NCBI GenBank assembly: GCA_022828595.1
Contig: JAKGHH010000001.1
Location: 75,512,401-75,576,400, forward strand
Reading direction: 5' to 3'
DNA from: Nelumbo lutea
Taxonomy: Eukaryota; Streptophyta; Magnoliopsida; Proteales; Nelumbonaceae
Length of the DNA stretch: 64,000 bases
Positions 1 through 10,685 of this stretch are shown here, piece after piece. The position numbers and the translations under genes were made by a program. Position 1 is the first letter of the stretch, and the number at the start of each line of letters is the position of its first letter. The notes beneath the pieces are model-generated. The model was not told the origin of the DNA and made no database searches. It was given only the letters and a program-made list of their open reading frames with translations.

Positions 1-286
1 ATAAATATGTACAGTATTATAAAATATAAATAAAGACTTGAAAATTAAAAAAAAAAAATCTATGGTGCGAAAAAGACATAATATCACAAGGGCTTTAAAA
101 ATTCCATATAATAAAAAAAAGGGAAAATCTATGATGTGAGAAAGATACGGGAAAAGTTTTGACTATAGTCGAACCCTTAAAAATTCCATATACACCCCCC
201 CCCAAAAAAAAAAAATTAATTAGTGGGAGTCTCGTGGACTGGACTGCCATTTTTACTTTTTCGAAAGATCAAAAAATATATGTAAA
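1..286. other. AT-rich intergenic DNA, no gene
   Basis: Low-complexity A/T sequence with short homopolymers (poly-C at about 195-203 followed by poly-A). I see no coding sequence. It ends at the Helitron-like CTAG terminus at 287. Confidence 0.6.
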
Positions 287-313
287 CTAGCGAGGACCCG
301 TGCAATGCACGGG
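287..313 (-). mobile_element. Helitron-like 3' terminus (CTAG plus hairpin)
   Basis: Read on the minus strand, a perfect 8-bp-arm hairpin (CCCGTGCA/TGCACGGG, 297-313) is followed after six bases by CTAG and then T. This is the layout of a Helitron 3' end: a GC-rich hairpin about 10 nt before CTRR, inserted between A and T. Similar ends occur at 2449 (degenerate) and 5931. The AT-rich DNA to the right, up to a possible TC-type end near 2448, could be the element body. No Rep/helicase coding sequence is present, so it would be non-autonomous. The family call is inference. Confidence 0.45.
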
Positions 314-2448
314 AAAATCTAAATGGTTGAATAATTTTATTTATTATTAATTAATTAATTAATAATCAAAATTTTCTGTTAATTAATTAAAATTAATCAA
401 AGTTATTGTTAATATATAAAACTTTAATAATTGTATTTATATTTTATGTTGATTTACAGAAAATAATTATTATTAATTTAATATGAACAAATATTTTTTA
501 ATAAATTTAATTTTATTAATCATTTGTAGTAATAATTTGTTAATTTCATTATTTTAAATGGAATTTGATTGACTTTAAATAAATAAAAATAATTATAAAA
601 GTTAACATTTTTATTAATTTCACTAATAATTAACAATTATATAGGAATAGCAACGGGGCGGGGCACCCCATCCCTATCCCCTCCTGTAGTCAAGATATTT
701 TATCCCATCCCCGCCCCGTCCCTAGTGTTAGGTGGGTTCAAGGCAAGGCATCCACTCACCATTAGGAATAGGGAATCCTCGAATTTCTCCGCCTCATCAT
801 CAATGTCGTGTGAGTTCAGGGCAAGGCACACACTCTTCATCAAAGGATTGGGAATACTCAAATTTTCCCTGCCCTATCCCTAGTGTCGAGCGGGCTCGAG
901 GCAAGGTACCTACTCCCCGTCTGAGGTTTTTAAAATCGAACAAGATAGGGAACCATTCTAGGGTCTAGTTCTTGGGTCGAACAGTCCAACTTCCTGATCA
1001 AAACAGATGACCCACTCTAACAAAAAATTAAAAAATTAAAAAAAAACAAAAAAAAATGCCAAAAACCATTGTTCGATTTAACAGTTCAACCACCTAGGTC
1101 AGTGGTTCACTAACCAAATCAATGGTTTTTAACTAAAATAGATTTATACATATTTACTAAAAAGGGTAAATTGAGTATCGACCACATGGTAAATTTCTAA
1201 AAGTACACTAAATTGTCTTTAATTTTCAAAAGTGTAATTTTATGAAAAGTTTAGAAAATTTATTACACTTTGGTAATTTTGAAAAATTATTCAAATTTGA
1301 TTTAAATATCATTAAATAATTTGTTTTCTTTTTAAATGGTTTATTTACAGAACTATACTAATTTATCTTATATTTTCTAATATAAACTAATCAATAATTT
1401 CTTTTTTCAATATTATACTAATTTATCTTAATAATTTGTGCAATTATTGGTTCAAGTTACTATTTTCCATTTCCTATAGTCATTATCTTTAATAATTTTC
1501 AATAATTTACAATGAAAATTACATAATTTTTCAATAGTTTTCCAAAATCTATCAATGTAATAAATTTTCCTAAAATTTCCAAAATATTCCAATATTTTTC
1601 AATAATTAATTAATACATTTTAAATAAACTTTCAAAAATTTTATATCTTTTAATTTTCAAAATGTTATTTTATAAAAATGTAGTTTTATGAAAATTTTGT
1701 TACATTTGTGTAATTATGGAGATTTATTGAGAATTATTTTAAATTGTTATTAAATATTTATTATTGTTAGGTAGTTTACTAACAAAATTATACTAATTAA
1801 TCTTTTATTTTCTAATATAAATTAATTAATAATTCCATTTTCCAACATTATAATATTTTATTCCCCCATCTACATTCGGTTACTAACTATAATAATAGCA
1901 ATAACTAAAATTTTATAATTTTTAAATATAATTCTTAATTTTATAGAAATTAGTTAAAAAGTTTTCAATTTCTATAAATGATGTTAGCTAATATGAATAT
2001 AACAGTATTTACCCAAAATACATTAAAAATTCATGATGAGTTAATTAATAACAATATTTATCAATTTTTGGTAATTTACTAATTGTATTTATTAACTTTT
2101 GGTAATAACACTATTTAATACTCATTGAATATGGGTTGGATTAAATATTAACAGTATTTAACTATTTATTAATTAATATGAGTGTTTTAAATGAGAGAGA
2201 GTAGATATAGATTAGAGGAAAGATTTTAGGAATTGATTGGGGAATGGGGTGACATGATATATTTCTAATGGCTTAAAGGAGATACCTTAGGAGAGAGATT
2301 CTAAGAATATTTTTAGGTAGTTGGGTTGGGAATGGTGGCATGGCTTAATGGGAGTGGTGGGAAGGAGAGAGGAGAGAGAGTGAAGGAGAATGCAGGGTGG
2401 GGTAATGAAGAAAGGAGAGGCATGCATCTTGCTATATATATAGATAGA
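314..2448. other. AT-rich DNA, possible body of a non-autonomous Helitron
   Basis: About 2.1 kb of very AT-rich sequence with no convincing gene. Its right end (about 2200-2448, GA-rich, ending in tatatatagatagata) resembles in reverse the CT-rich block at 26810-27000, and has similar purine-rich blocks at 5700-5900 and 8870-9060. This suggests a dispersed family. An imperfect tandem repeat at 722-945 is listed separately. Confidence 0.35.
722..945. repeat. imperfect tandem repeat, about 78-80 bp x 3
   Basis: Three diverged units share the anchor ggcaagg at 742, 820 and 900, so the spacing is 78 and 80 bp. Each also carries a ctagtgt-type segment and a CA/CT-rich tail. The segment is much more GC-rich than its surroundings. 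The open frame across it is a by-product of the repeat, not a gene. Confidence 0.6.
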
Positions 2449-2475
2449 TAGCAGGGACCGATGCAATGCACACGC
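2449..2475 (-). mobile_element. degenerate Helitron-like 3' terminus
   Basis: The sequence tagcagggaccgatgcaatg is a decayed version of the hairpin end found at 287 and 5931. The CTAG has become ATAG and the hairpin arms no longer pair fully. It lies directly against the right end of the preceding AT-rich segment, as if two related elements abut. Confidence 0.3.
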
Positions 2476-3303
2476 TTTGTTAAGAGAAAACAAAATTATA
2501 GAAATGCATAAAAGTACATAATTGACCAATCTGACCCATTACTTTTAATAATTTTTTTACAATACAAAAAACAATAATAATTTCAGGTAGGATTATTCAT
2601 AAAACTGAAGAAACAGACCAATCTGACCCAATTCAACCTGAGCTGGTCGGTTTCTAATATTTCCAATCGGCTTTGGTTCAACAATTTCCCAACCCAACCA
2701 GGTTAGATTAATTTCGATTTTGCCATTTGTAAATCGATCAAAACCGAACTAATGTGACCATAGATGTATATTAATATTTTATATTTTAAATATACTTTTT
2801 AATAGGGGAAAGTGGGAAAACTCACATATTTCTTAGTATGAAATATTCTATATCATAAATTTAATTTTTTTAGTTTATTTTTTAAAAATGCCACTATAAT
2901 TGTTTAAATTTAAATTTTAAGTTTAAGTTCAATTTTTAAATTTAAATCTTTTGAACAACCAACCAAACTAAAAATTGACCCAAACCATTATAACCCAAGT
3001 TGGCTAGTTTTCACAAATGGTTAGTTAGTTTTGAGTGACCAACTCCCCAACCTGACTATGTTGATTTGGTGCCTGTTTGGCAAGTCTTTTCCAGAAGATC
3101 TATTGCAAGATCTGATGGTTAAAAGACTTGGTGAGCTTTTGCAAATAGATCTTGGAAGACCAAAGATTGTTTGATTGAAACATTTTTAATAGATCTCCGG
3201 AAAGACCATAAAAGCTAGAATACCGTTTGGTAATGTGATGAAAATATGTGTTATGTATATATGAATGTTTCATATGTGGGCTAACAAACCATAACATTTA
3301 ACA

Positions 3304-3645
3304 CATGTGGGACCCACATATAGGCCTAAATATACATTTCATAGTTGTGGGTCCCACATGCAATCACCATAAATGTGCACCGCATGTATTTTTCCAATGT
3401 GGGCCCCACATACATTTCAACATATATAATACATAATGTGGACCCCACAAACATTTCAACATACGCATAATACATAGTGTGTGCCCCACATGCAATTCCA
3501 ACTATATATCCCTCATTATTGAGTCCAAAACTATTTTTCAATGTGGGCCCCACATACATTTCAACATATGCTTAATGCATAATGTGGCCCCACATGTAAT
3601 ACGTAATGTGGGCTCCACGTGTATATACCATTAGTGGGCCCACTT
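3304..3645. repeat. cluster of GTGGGNCCCAC-type palindromes
   Basis: About nine copies of a 10-14 bp palindrome of the form TGTGGGNCCCACA occur in about 340 bp (near 3306, 3346, 3402, 3438, 3479, 3542, 3584, 3608 and 3630). Spacers are A/T-rich and partly repeated (catttcaacatat). The unit resembles the consensus bound by plant TCP transcription factors (GTGGNCCC/GGNCCCAC), but binding is only inference. Confidence 0.6.
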
Positions 3646-3739
3646 ACACATTCAAATTTTTTGTACATGTTAATAGTATAATAATCTTATTAATATTACA
3701 ACTTTAGTATTATGCAACTACAAAGCATATCCGAAATGG

Positions 3740-3878
3740 AAGGGGTTCCAAACAAATAAGGGAAATAACAACAACAAGAAGAGATTCCAGATGAAGGACT
3801 AGAAGCAGCAGGTTCGTTTAAAGGGTTCCAAACGAAGAAGGGAAATAATAATAGCAAGAAGAGATTCTAGACAAAAGG
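3740..3878. repeat. imperfect tandem duplication, about 85 bp
   Basis: The segment gggttccaaacaaataaggg through agaagagattccag recurs about 85 bp later as gggttccaaacgaagaaggg through agaagagattctag. It lies just before the poly-G tract and has no coding meaning that I can see. Confidence 0.5.
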
Positions 3879-3880
3879 AA

Positions 3881-3899
3881 GGGGGGGGGGGGGGGGGGG
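3881..3899 (+). repeat. poly-G tract, 19 consecutive G
   Basis: Nineteen consecutive G residues are followed by a TTGGGGGTTG stretch. Such tracts can form G-quadruplexes and are also prone to length error in sequencing, so the exact count is uncertain. Confidence 0.8.
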
Positions 3900-4420
3900 T
3901 TGGGGGTTGTACCTATTTTGTTCACAAATCTTCAAACCTTCGATCGTAGCAAGTTACCTTTAATGGTATACCTACAAAAAGGAGAAAAAGATTAGCCATG
4001 GGAAGAAGAAAAAGAAGAACGACACTCAAAGAAGAAGAAGAAGAGAGAAGTATGAAGGTTGACAATAGCAGAGCTCAGGATTAGGGCTCAAAGCCTCAAA
4101 ACATTTGAGTTTTATCGAAAGATCACTATTTTCTCACAAGCATGTGTAGAGAAGCACACATTCGAAGAAGCTAGAAGATTGCAAAAGATTCAACCGAAGC
4201 TTCCCAAAAAAGCCCAATTTCAGGCTTTTCATGTCTTCAAAGGGCTGCATCTTTTTAGGAATAGATCTACCATTTACAAACGAGAAAAGCCCGAAATTCG
4301 GGCTTTCGGGCTTCTAAACAGCCCGAAGTCCGCACAGAAAGACTTGCCAAATGCGGCCTTGGTCGGCCAATTAGCTTTTAAACCAAATCAAACCAACCAG
4401 TGAACACTCCTAATTTCAGC

Positions 4421-5930
4421 TAAATTAATAGTCTAATCGCTAATAAATAACAATAGTTTAATCTCCAATAATTATTAACACTCTATAGTGAAAATACACA
4501 ATTATTAAAAATAAATTTATAATGAAATACAATACAAAACTAATAAAAATATAATAATTACAAAAATATATTAAATACTAAAAACATATTAAATTAGTCA
4601 ATAAAAAGTGTAATCTCAAATAATAGTTTGATCTCTAATAAATATTAATCAATAAATTATAAATAAAATGCATAATTCCTAAAAATAAATTTATAACAAA
4701 TCTACAATAAATTCAATAAATACAACAATTTGAATTTAAAAAGTTAAATAATAGGAGTTTAATCTCCAACAATTATTGAAAATTTTTTGTTAAAAGGCAT
4801 AACAAAAATAGATTTATACATATTTATTAGAAATATGTTTATCACAAAAAAACAATAAATAAGTAGTGAAAATTCAATAAATATTAATTGTAGTATATAT
4901 AAATATAAAATAAACATAGATTCAGATTTTGAAATTATTATTAATAAACATTAATTTTATGAAAGTTATTTTCCAGAATTATTAATTGATGTAAATGCAG
5001 TTAGTTTATAATATTATTTTGTTATTTAAATAATATCATTATTTAAAATTTTAAAATATTAATTATTTATTGAATTTAATAATCCATAAATTATAATTTA
5101 CACTATTATTACATAATTTTGTTATTAATTTTGTAAAATATTAAATTAATATTAATTTGAATTTTATGAACACTATTATAACTACTTTTCTACTTTTATG
5201 AAAAATTTTAAATTTGTTACAAAATTTTGTTATTTTAACTATTTAAAATTTAGTTATCTTAAATATTTCTTTTTTTTAATATTTTTATCTAAATATTTGA
5301 ATAATATTTAAAGTTTTTCATTATTCAAATTATATTTATTTTAAAGTTATTACATAATGTTAACTATTTTGTTATATAATTATTTAGCTATTCTTAATAT
5401 GTTGTTATTTAAGATATTTATTTATCAAAATATTTAAATAATATTTTGTTTTTAATGTTAAATTTTTATTGTTTGATTAACATTTAAATTGAAGAATCTG
5501 TAAAATTAAAATTTATATTGTTAGTACATAATTTCGTAATGAATTATGTAAGAATGTAAAATTATTAATAATATGAATAATATTAAATCTATTGTAATTA
5601 TTTTCGATGTTGTTAATAAATATTTTAAAGTTATATTATAATATTTAAATAATTTTTTTATTTCTTAATTCAAACTTGCTTTAAATGGATATACATAAAA
5701 AGTGGGGGGAGAGGATAAATAGGAATTAGAGATAAGGAAAAGTGGGGAATAATGGTGCCAATCGGCAAAGTAGGGGAGAAGATAAATAGGAATTAGAGAT
5801 CATTTAGGAGAAAGTGGGAGATAATAGTGGTACTTGGGTAGACATTAGAAAAATAAATCTCTCTTTCTTTATCTAGTGGCTGTTAGAGATAATTTAACCT
5901 ATATTATTTCCTTATTGGTTTAATAGGCAA
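4421..5930. other. AT-rich intergenic DNA, no gene
   Basis: About 1.5 kb of A/T-rich sequence without coding features. The last 230 bp (5700-5930) turns purine-rich with repeated aataggaattagaga motifs, and is clearly similar to 8870-9110. The two blocks appear to be copies of one dispersed repeat. Confidence 0.55.
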
Positions 5931-5957
5931 CTAGCGGGGACCCATGCGATGCATGGG
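5931..5957 (-). mobile_element. Helitron-like 3' terminus (CTAG plus hairpin)
   Basis: On the minus strand the hairpin formed by CCCATGC and GCATGGG (5941-5957) is followed by TCCCCG and CTAG, then T. This matches the end at 287 in layout and in most bases. A candidate opposite end starting TCTATCTATATA on the minus strand lies near 9235, which would give an element of about 3.3 kb holding the solo LTR at 6909. Confidence 0.45.
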
Positions 5958-6240
5958 ATTTGGTAAAAAAGGTGAAGTAATGCATTTGTAAATGCTTCTA
6001 ATTAAATACTGTAATTAATAATGTTAAATATTAAAAATTATGAAAAATAATGCAATTATAAATACTTCTAATTAAAAACTGTAATTAATAATGTTAATTA
6101 ACTAATACTATATTTTATAATATTGTATTACAACCACATATTAATAATATACTCTAATTAACTAAAAATAAAAATGTCGCAATTAATTAAATGTATACTA
6201 TATTTATTAATTAAATAAAATATTGTACTATTCTAATACC

Positions 6241-6315
<75 letters not shown>

Positions 6316-6908
6316 CTTTTTATGGATTTAAAATTGCAACAATAAATTGAAAATAGAAAAATAAAATTTAATTACACATCAATCACATAAATAAAGCAAA
6401 CATTTTCAAATATATGGCAACAACAAAAACAAAAATAATCTACACCATTTTCAAATAAATAAACCAAGAATTTTAAACACAAAATGTTAACAAATAAATG
6501 CTTAATTAATAATGTTAATTGTTAAAAATACTGTAATTATGAAAAAAAAATACTATTTTTCAATAAGTACTGTATTTATTTAAACTACATTAATTTCTGG
6601 AAATTATCATATTTTCATAAATATATTGGTAATTTCTTGGCTAAAACTAATTAAATGTAATTTTTTTGGTAATTATAGTTTAAAAATAATTTAGTTACAG
6701 CTTAAAAATAAATACTGTGAATTATATTTCTGTTAATTAATAATTAGTGTTAATTAATTACTGTTAATTAATGTTAAATGTATTTAAATGTAATTTTTGC
6801 TATTTGTAGCTTAACTTATAATTAATGTTAATTACAATTTAAAAACCATTTATAGCTTGTAATTTTATGTTATTTATAGCTTAACTTATAATTATTGTTA
6901 ATTAATGT
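5958..6908. other. AT-rich DNA, left part of candidate Helitron
   Basis: No coding sequence is visible. It contains the (ATT)n microsatellite and otherwise A/T-rich sequence up to the solo LTR. Confidence 0.45.
6243..6315. repeat. (ATT)n microsatellite
   Basis: About 24 uninterrupted ATT/TTA units lie in AT-rich DNA. Confidence 0.9.
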
Positions 6909-7621
6909 TGATGCTGCGCGATCTCGCTGCTCCCTGCTGAAGGTGATTTGGCTTCTAGGCAGACGGCGAACAAAGTTGATCTGCAAAAGTAGGATCAGAG
7001 AACCCGGGGTTGTTAGCCCGGCGAGGTTGCTCTGATGCTTAAGTTAGTATATTGGTTGCGAGCTGAAATAGCTTAAGAATGCAGAGAACTAGAGAGCAAG
7101 AAATCATGTGTACCTTGAACCTCCGGGGGTGGAGCCTTTATATAGTCGAGTCCTCGCGGGTTTTGCGGATCAATTCTGGGATCGTCGTCACGATAGGACC
7201 CATTTTCGCATTAGTTGGAAGATAACGCTGTCAACCGATAAGGTTCATCACTTCAGCTCGAATCGGTCAGGGAGATAATGCTAGTTGTTACGCGGCATGA
7301 TCCCGTGAGGCCCAGGTTCCATTGGAGGGGTTTTCAGGATCACCACATAGTGGCATGTCGGTATCCCTGAACTAATGTCTTTAAGTCCCGAACTGGGTTG
7401 TGTCGAAGTGCCTTGGCATCGAGGTGTTCTTGTTGCGATCTGGTACTGAGGCGATCTCGTCTCGAGGTGGCCTTGTCCCGAGGTCATTTTAGCCCGTGAT
7501 GGTTGGGTACCCAAGCTCGATCTGCTGCGGACCGGTCATGATAAGCTGAGTTGTCATCTCTTGATTAGGTCATGTCCATGTGTCCCCTCTTTACTAGGTT
7601 AGGCCAAATCACCCTTCATCA
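6909..7621 (-). mobile_element. solo LTR, 713 bp, perfect 5-bp target duplication
   Basis: On the minus strand the segment begins TGATGAAGGGTG and ends GCGCAGCATCA, giving TG...CA ends. It is bounded by AATGT at 6904-6908 and AATGT at 7622-7626. It is far more GC-rich than the surroundings. It carries a minus-strand TATATAAAG box at 7136-7144. No internal region or second LTR is adjacent, so it is best read as a solo LTR left by recombination. The terminal sequences resemble those of the gypsy LTR at 35381-38253 and the LTRs in the 15-22 kb nest. Confidence 0.85.
7136..7144 (-). promoter_or_regulatory. TATA box of the solo LTR
   Basis: The minus strand reads TATATAAAG followed by GC, identical in core to the TATA boxes of the LTRs at 15-22 kb. 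It would drive minus-strand transcription if active. Confidence 0.5.
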
Positions 7622-9234
7622 AATGTTAAATGTAATTAAATGTAATTGTATTCTATTTTAAATATAATTAAAAATAGTTAGTGTTAATTACTATTACTTA
7701 CTGTTAATTAAAAATATATTATTTTTTAAAAAATAATTTATTTATTAATTACTGTTAAATGTACTTAAATGTAATTACTATGAGTTACAATTTAAAAATA
7801 ATTACATTTAATTATATTACTCTTAATTAATAAATACATTATTTATAAAATATTTATTAATATTGCTTTTTAGTAAATATTGTAATTATTAAAATACTAA
7901 ACTATTAATAATACTATATTTATTGAAAAAAATATAATAATTGTTAAATATAGTTGAAAAGGAATTATTTAGTTAAAAATATAAAAATAGATTTATAAAT
8001 AATTATTAAAAGCATGTTTATAAAAAAGCAATAAATAATTACTGAAAATAAAATAAATATTAATTATAGTATATATAAATATGTAATGAATATACACTAC
8101 TATTGTAAAATTATTACTAATAAATATAATCTTCTTGATACTTATTTTCTATAATTATTAATTGACATAAGTGAAATTAAATTTTTACAATATTATTTAG
8201 TTATTAAAAAAATATTGCTATTTAAATTCTTAAAATATTAATTATTTATTGAATATAATAATCGATAACATTATAATTGTACTATTATTACATAATTAGT
8301 TATTAAATTTGTAAAATATTAAATTATTATTAATATGAATATTATGAATTCTATTATAATTATTTTTCTACTTTTAAGATTTTTTTAATTTATTCCATAA
8401 TTTCGTTATTTTAACTATTTAAAATTTTGCATGTTAAATATTTTGTTATTTAAATATTAAAATAATATGTAAAATATTTAAAATTTTCATTATTTGAATT
8501 TTATTTATTTTAATTTTATTATGTAATATTAAATATTTTGTTATATTATTTAGCTATTTTAGTGTTTTTTATTTAAGATTTTTAGTTATTGAAATAATTA
8601 ATTAATGTTTTATTTTTTAATGTTAAATTTTTATTATTTGAATAACATTTAATTGAATAGTTCATAAAATTATAATTTATATTGTTACTACATAATTTCA
8701 TGATGAATTTTGTAAAATTATTGAATTATTAATTATCTGAATATTATTAAATCTATTAATTTTTTGTGTTTTGAATAAATGCTTTAAATTTAGCATATAA
8801 TTTCATTATAACATTAAAATTGTTCTGGATTTTTTTTAATTGAAACTTTCTTTAGATAGATATAGATAAAAAGTGGAGGAGAGGATAAATAGGAATTAGA
8901 GATACTTTAGGAGAGAATCAATTAGAGATAATTTAAGAGATAAATAGAAGTTAGAGATAATTTAGGAGATAAATAGGAATTAAAAACAATTTAGGAGGAA
9001 GTGGGGGAAAGTGGTGCCACTTGGCTAAACATTAGAAAAGCAAATCTCTCTTTCTTTATAGTTGTTAGAAATAGTTAAGCATATGTGATTTTCTTATTGG
9101 TTTAATGGATAATTATGTGGAATTAAAAAAATAAAAAATAAATAAATAAACAAAAAATTAGAATGTAGGGTTTCTACAAGGAGAACTATGCTGACATGGC
9201 AGGACCGGTTTTAATATATATATATATAGATAGA
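7622..9234. other. AT-rich DNA, right part of candidate Helitron
   Basis: No gene is seen. The purine-rich block at 8870-9060 resembles 5700-5900. A short segment beginning ttatgtggaatt is repeated at about 9112 and 9235. A (TA)n run at about 9215-9228 followed by gatagat may be the opposite end of the Helitron-like element. Confidence 0.4.
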
Positions 9235-9557
9235 TTATGTGGAATTAAAAAAAATAAAAAAAAACAACAAATTAGGAAGGGGGTTTGGAGCAAGGAGGCA
9301 TGTTAACGTGGACCATCTTGCTATATACAGTCCACGTCTTGCATCACGATCTGGTGCATTATGTGGGTCCAATTTTTGAAAGATTTCCTTGGTTCTTTTT
9401 GTTGGCCAAACAAGATAACGCAAAAGCTCTTTAATAGGCAATGGAACCAATACTAATGCTTCACACCAGTTATAAGATACATGGGACCTCAAAACATTCA
9501 AGATGAGTTTAGCCAAACACAATAACTGCTCAATAGGCTTTGGAATCAATAATTACA
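9235..9557. other. intergenic DNA without recognisable gene
   Basis: A minus-strand open frame of about 100 codons lies here, but it has no recognisable domain. I do not call it a gene. Confidence 0.4.
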
Positions 9558-9565
9558 CTCCACAC

Positions 9566-10096
9566 TAGGGGTGATCATGGGCTGGGCCCGGGCCTGGCTT
9601 TGCACTTATGATAAGGGATATAGCTTAGGCCCGGGCCCAACCCAGTCCAAGGTTCCGTGCATGAAACATAAGCCCCAGCCTAGGTCTATAGGGCCCGGGC
9701 TAGGCCAAGCCTAATTCTATGCCAATGTCTTTCATATATAAAACATTACATATCTATAATATTTTATATTAAATAATATAACATGCATATAAACTTATTT
9801 TATACATTATACAATAGAAAATATTACATATAATACAAATTATACATGTCATGTTATAATATTTATATATAAAATATATAATATAATGTAAAATAGCATG
9901 TATACATTATACATAAAATATGTAAGTTTAAATATATACAGGACCACCTGAGCCTGAGCCGGGCTTGAAGTAGTAAGCTCAAGCTCGACCCTAAAATTTG
10001 CAAGCCTGATGTGGGCTTAGGCCCGAGCTGAGCCTGAACTCAAAACCCAGGCCCAAGCCTGAAATTTTTCGGGCCAGGCTGAAATGATCACCCCTA
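9566..10096. mobile_element. hAT MITE, 531 bp, perfect 8-bp duplication
   Basis: Terminal inverted repeats TAGGGGTGATCAT and ATGATCACCCCTA are flanked by CTCCACAC at 9558-9565 and 10097-10104. Both the TAGGGGTG end and the 8-bp duplication fit the hAT superfamily. The ends are GC-rich (gggcccgggc motifs) and the middle is AT-rich and non-coding. A shorter relative (382 bp) lies at 32913-33294 and shares both the termini and the AT-rich core. Confidence 0.9.
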
Positions 10097-10104
10097 CTCC
10101 ACAC

Positions 10105-10685
10105 CATAATAAAATACATTGGAGCCTAAAACCATTATATAGCTAATGCATGGGGCATTATTATTGATTCCACAACCTTATATAGTATCAACTGATCAAA
10201 ATTCCAAATATCCAGCCTAGCCCCATATGTTTTACCATTAGCATGGAGTGTTATCACCGATTTAGTTAAACCCCATTCACAGGATTCATGACCAAATGAC
10301 CATGAATAACCCAGTAGTTAGGCGTCTTAAAGCAAACATGCATGACAGATAACATATAAAATGATGTAAGCTTAGTTCAACTTGTCTTGAACCAGAATTC
10401 CGGTCCAACCAAGTCACAAAATAGTAAAATAAACTGAGCCTTAAATAAAGCCTAAAGACTAATGTTTGGCAACTGACCACCTATGCTTACATGGCATAGT
10501 GACCAGAAACTTCTAGAAGAATTCACCATTAAAGAAAAAAGAAGAAATATACATAAATAGGATGAATTGAACTCTAAGTGGAGACTGGATTCTGTCCTAC
10601 AAAATTTATCTTCACACCGTCTCACAAAACCTATAGCCATACATTTGGAATATCTCCATACTTTATTTTCCATTCATGGGAGATG
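10105..10685. other. intergenic DNA, no supported gene
   Basis: Short open frames occur on both strands but overlap one another and show no domain. A segment around 10150-10180 partly mirrors the sequence just left of the hAT MITE. Nothing more can be supported. Confidence 0.4.

Larger units (their letters stand above)
3068..4362. mobile_element. inner inverted-repeat element within the hAT copy
   Basis: The left end reads GGTGCCTGTTTGGCAAGTCTTT. The right end, reverse-complemented, reads GGCCGCATTTGGCAAGTCTTT. These share a core of 14 bases and look like terminal inverted repeats. I see no clear target duplication, so boundaries are approximate. It carries no coding domain. The alternative is that these are subterminal repeats of the surrounding hAT element. 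Confidence 0.4.
2588..4412. mobile_element. non-autonomous hAT-type transposon
   Basis: The ends are TAGGATTATTCA on the left and the complement of TAGGAGTGTTCA on the right. They are flanked by an 8-bp duplication, ATTTCAGG (2580-2587) and ATTTCAGC (4413-4420), with one mismatch. TAGGnnTG-type ends with 8-bp duplications are characteristic of the hAT superfamily. The interior (1825 bp) has no transposase: an open frame at 4059-4403 has no recognisable domain. A second inverted-repeat element and a GTGGGNCCCAC array lie inside it. Confidence 0.6.

Noticed and set aside
4059..4403. 114-codon open frame as a possible gene
   Set aside because: It lies inside the hAT element, has no recognisable domain and runs into the terminal repeat.
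7281..7514. 77-codon minus-strand frame
   Set aside because: It falls wholly within the solo LTR and has no domain.
1..9200. AT-rich region as an inserted organelle segment
   Set aside because: No plastid or mitochondrial gene, rRNA or tRNA is visible; transposon ends explain the sequence better.
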